From Candidatus Roizmanbacteria bacterium RIFCSPHIGHO2_01_FULL_39_8 (GTDB lineage Bacteria > Patescibacteriota > Microgenomatia > UBA1406 > GWC2-37-13): DNA of 5,010 bases. The position numbers and the translations under genes were made by a program. The number at the start of each line of letters is the position of its first letter. Position 1 is the first letter of the stretch. The notes below the pieces were generated by a model. That model did not search any database. It was given only the letters and a program-made list of their open reading frames with translations, and was not told where the DNA came from. Shown in pieces: positions 4,644 through 5,010 of the stretch. Where the stretch lies: NCBI GenBank assembly GCA_001789355.1, contig MFZI01000054.1, forward strand, positions 1-5,010, in the 5' to 3' direction.

Positions 4644-5010
4644 TTATTCTTTTTTCACTATGCGTTCTATTGCGAGCTCGAAAGCAGCCTGTTTAAGAGG
4701 GATCCTCTTCGATTGAGCTTTTTTCCATATTACCTCAAAAGCCTGCATCATCATCGTTTTTAATCTTGTATTTACTTGATCTTCTGACCATTTTTCATTG
4801 TGCATATTTTGATACCACTCTAAATATGATACGGTGACCCCTCCACTATTGGCAAGGACATCAGGTACGATAATCACTCCTTTTTTTGTCAGGTACTCAT
4901 AGGCTTCCTCCGTAACCGGCCCATTCGCCATCTCGATAATGATTTTGGCTTTGATATCCCTCATATTGTCCTCGTTGATTACATTCTCCAACGCAGAAGG
5001 AACCAGAACA
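4644..5010 (-). CDS. gdhA: Glutamate dehydrogenase, C-terminal part, 5' end outside window
   Basis: The frame runs open to the right edge, giving 121 residues and a TAA stop. A TTG at 4991 is not the start, because the residues before it (V-L-V-P-S-A-L-E-N) match the family motif L-V-P-A-A-L-E-N. Further family motifs are A-N-G-P-V-T-E-E-A (substrate/cofactor side of the Rossmann domain) and V-P-D-V-L-A-N-S-G-G-V-T-V-S-Y-L-E-W-Y-Q-N, a signature of Glu/Leu/Phe/Val dehydrogenases. The final helical tail (R-L-K-T-M-M-M-Q-A-F) is also typical. The enzyme interconverts glutamate and 2-oxoglutarate plus ammonia with NAD(P)H in the cytosol. The catalytic lysines and coenzyme-specificity region lie outside the window, so NAD or NADP use cannot be judged. 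The Y-L-E-W-Y-Q-N segment and ANGP favour glutamate dehydrogenase over leucine or phenylalanine dehydrogenases. The family is about 410-450 residues, so roughly 70% is missing. Confidence 0.9.
   Translation of the reverse strand, partial: VLVPSALENVINEDNMRDIKAKIIIEMANGPVTEEAYEYLTKKGVIIVPDVLANSGGVTVSYLEWYQNMHNEKWSEDQVNTRLKTMMMQAFEVIWKKAQSKRIPLKQAAFELAIERIVKKE

Noticed and set aside
4989..4991. TTG as start of the glutamate dehydrogenase frame
   Set aside because: The frame continues upstream with conserved family residues (V-P-S-A-L-E-N), so the gene is cut by the window edge.
1..5010. Recoded TGA (Gly, as in some candidate-phyla bacteria)
   Set aside because: No TGA stops are used among seven genes, which first hinted at recoding, but no in-frame TGA occurs in any of the recognisable proteins and the sample is too small.

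Overview
The window looks like a compact, AT-rich bacterial chromosome segment (about 40% G+C by eye). It has short intergenic gaps, small versions of common families and many membrane or exported proteins. The style fits Patescibacteria (candidate phyla radiation), possibly the Microgenomates side. That is an inference from gene content and protein style, because there is no marker gene here. All complete ORFs read through cleanly with the standard bacterial code, and all seven visible stops are TAA or TAG.

Layout, left to right. (1) Positions 1-678, plus strand: the C-terminal part of a polytopic membrane glycosyltransferase of the GT39/PMT-like type, cut by the left edge. (2) 675-1229, minus: a secreted or anchored collagen-like protein with 25 unbroken Gly-X-Y triplets and a small two-cysteine C-terminal domain. 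Its stop codon overlaps that of the glycosyltransferase. (3) 1306-2037, minus: a divergent PP2C-family serine/threonine phosphatase. (4) 2094-3089, plus: a family 2 glycosyltransferase with C-terminal membrane segments. (5) 3097-3492, minus: a small exported protein of unknown function with a clear signal peptide. (6) 3546-4604, minus: a membrane-anchored protein with two LysM domains and an M23 (LytM-type) endopeptidase domain. (7) 4644-5010, minus: the C-terminal part of glutamate dehydrogenase, cut by the right edge.

Apart from the phosphatase and glutamate dehydrogenase, everything points at the cell envelope: sugar transfer (two glycosyltransferases), wall binding and cutting (LysM-M23), and exported surface proteins (the collagen-like protein and the small unknown). 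A functional link, such as a glycosyltransferase modifying the Thr-rich collagen-like repeat, is possible but rests only on proximity.

The most informative non-coding signal is promoter placement. Two genes have sigma70-type promoters whose -10 box ends 14 bp before the ATG, which predicts a leader of only about 7 nt with no Shine-Dalgarno. The LysM-M23 gene probably has a similarly short leader. The small exported protein instead has a longer predicted leader (about 36 nt) with a strong Shine-Dalgarno and a GTG start. No stretch over 300 bases lacks a gene; the longest gaps are 76, 56, 53 and 39 bp. I found no tRNA, rRNA, CRISPR array, insertion sequence or convincing hairpin terminator, and no evidence of a wholly new multi-gene system.
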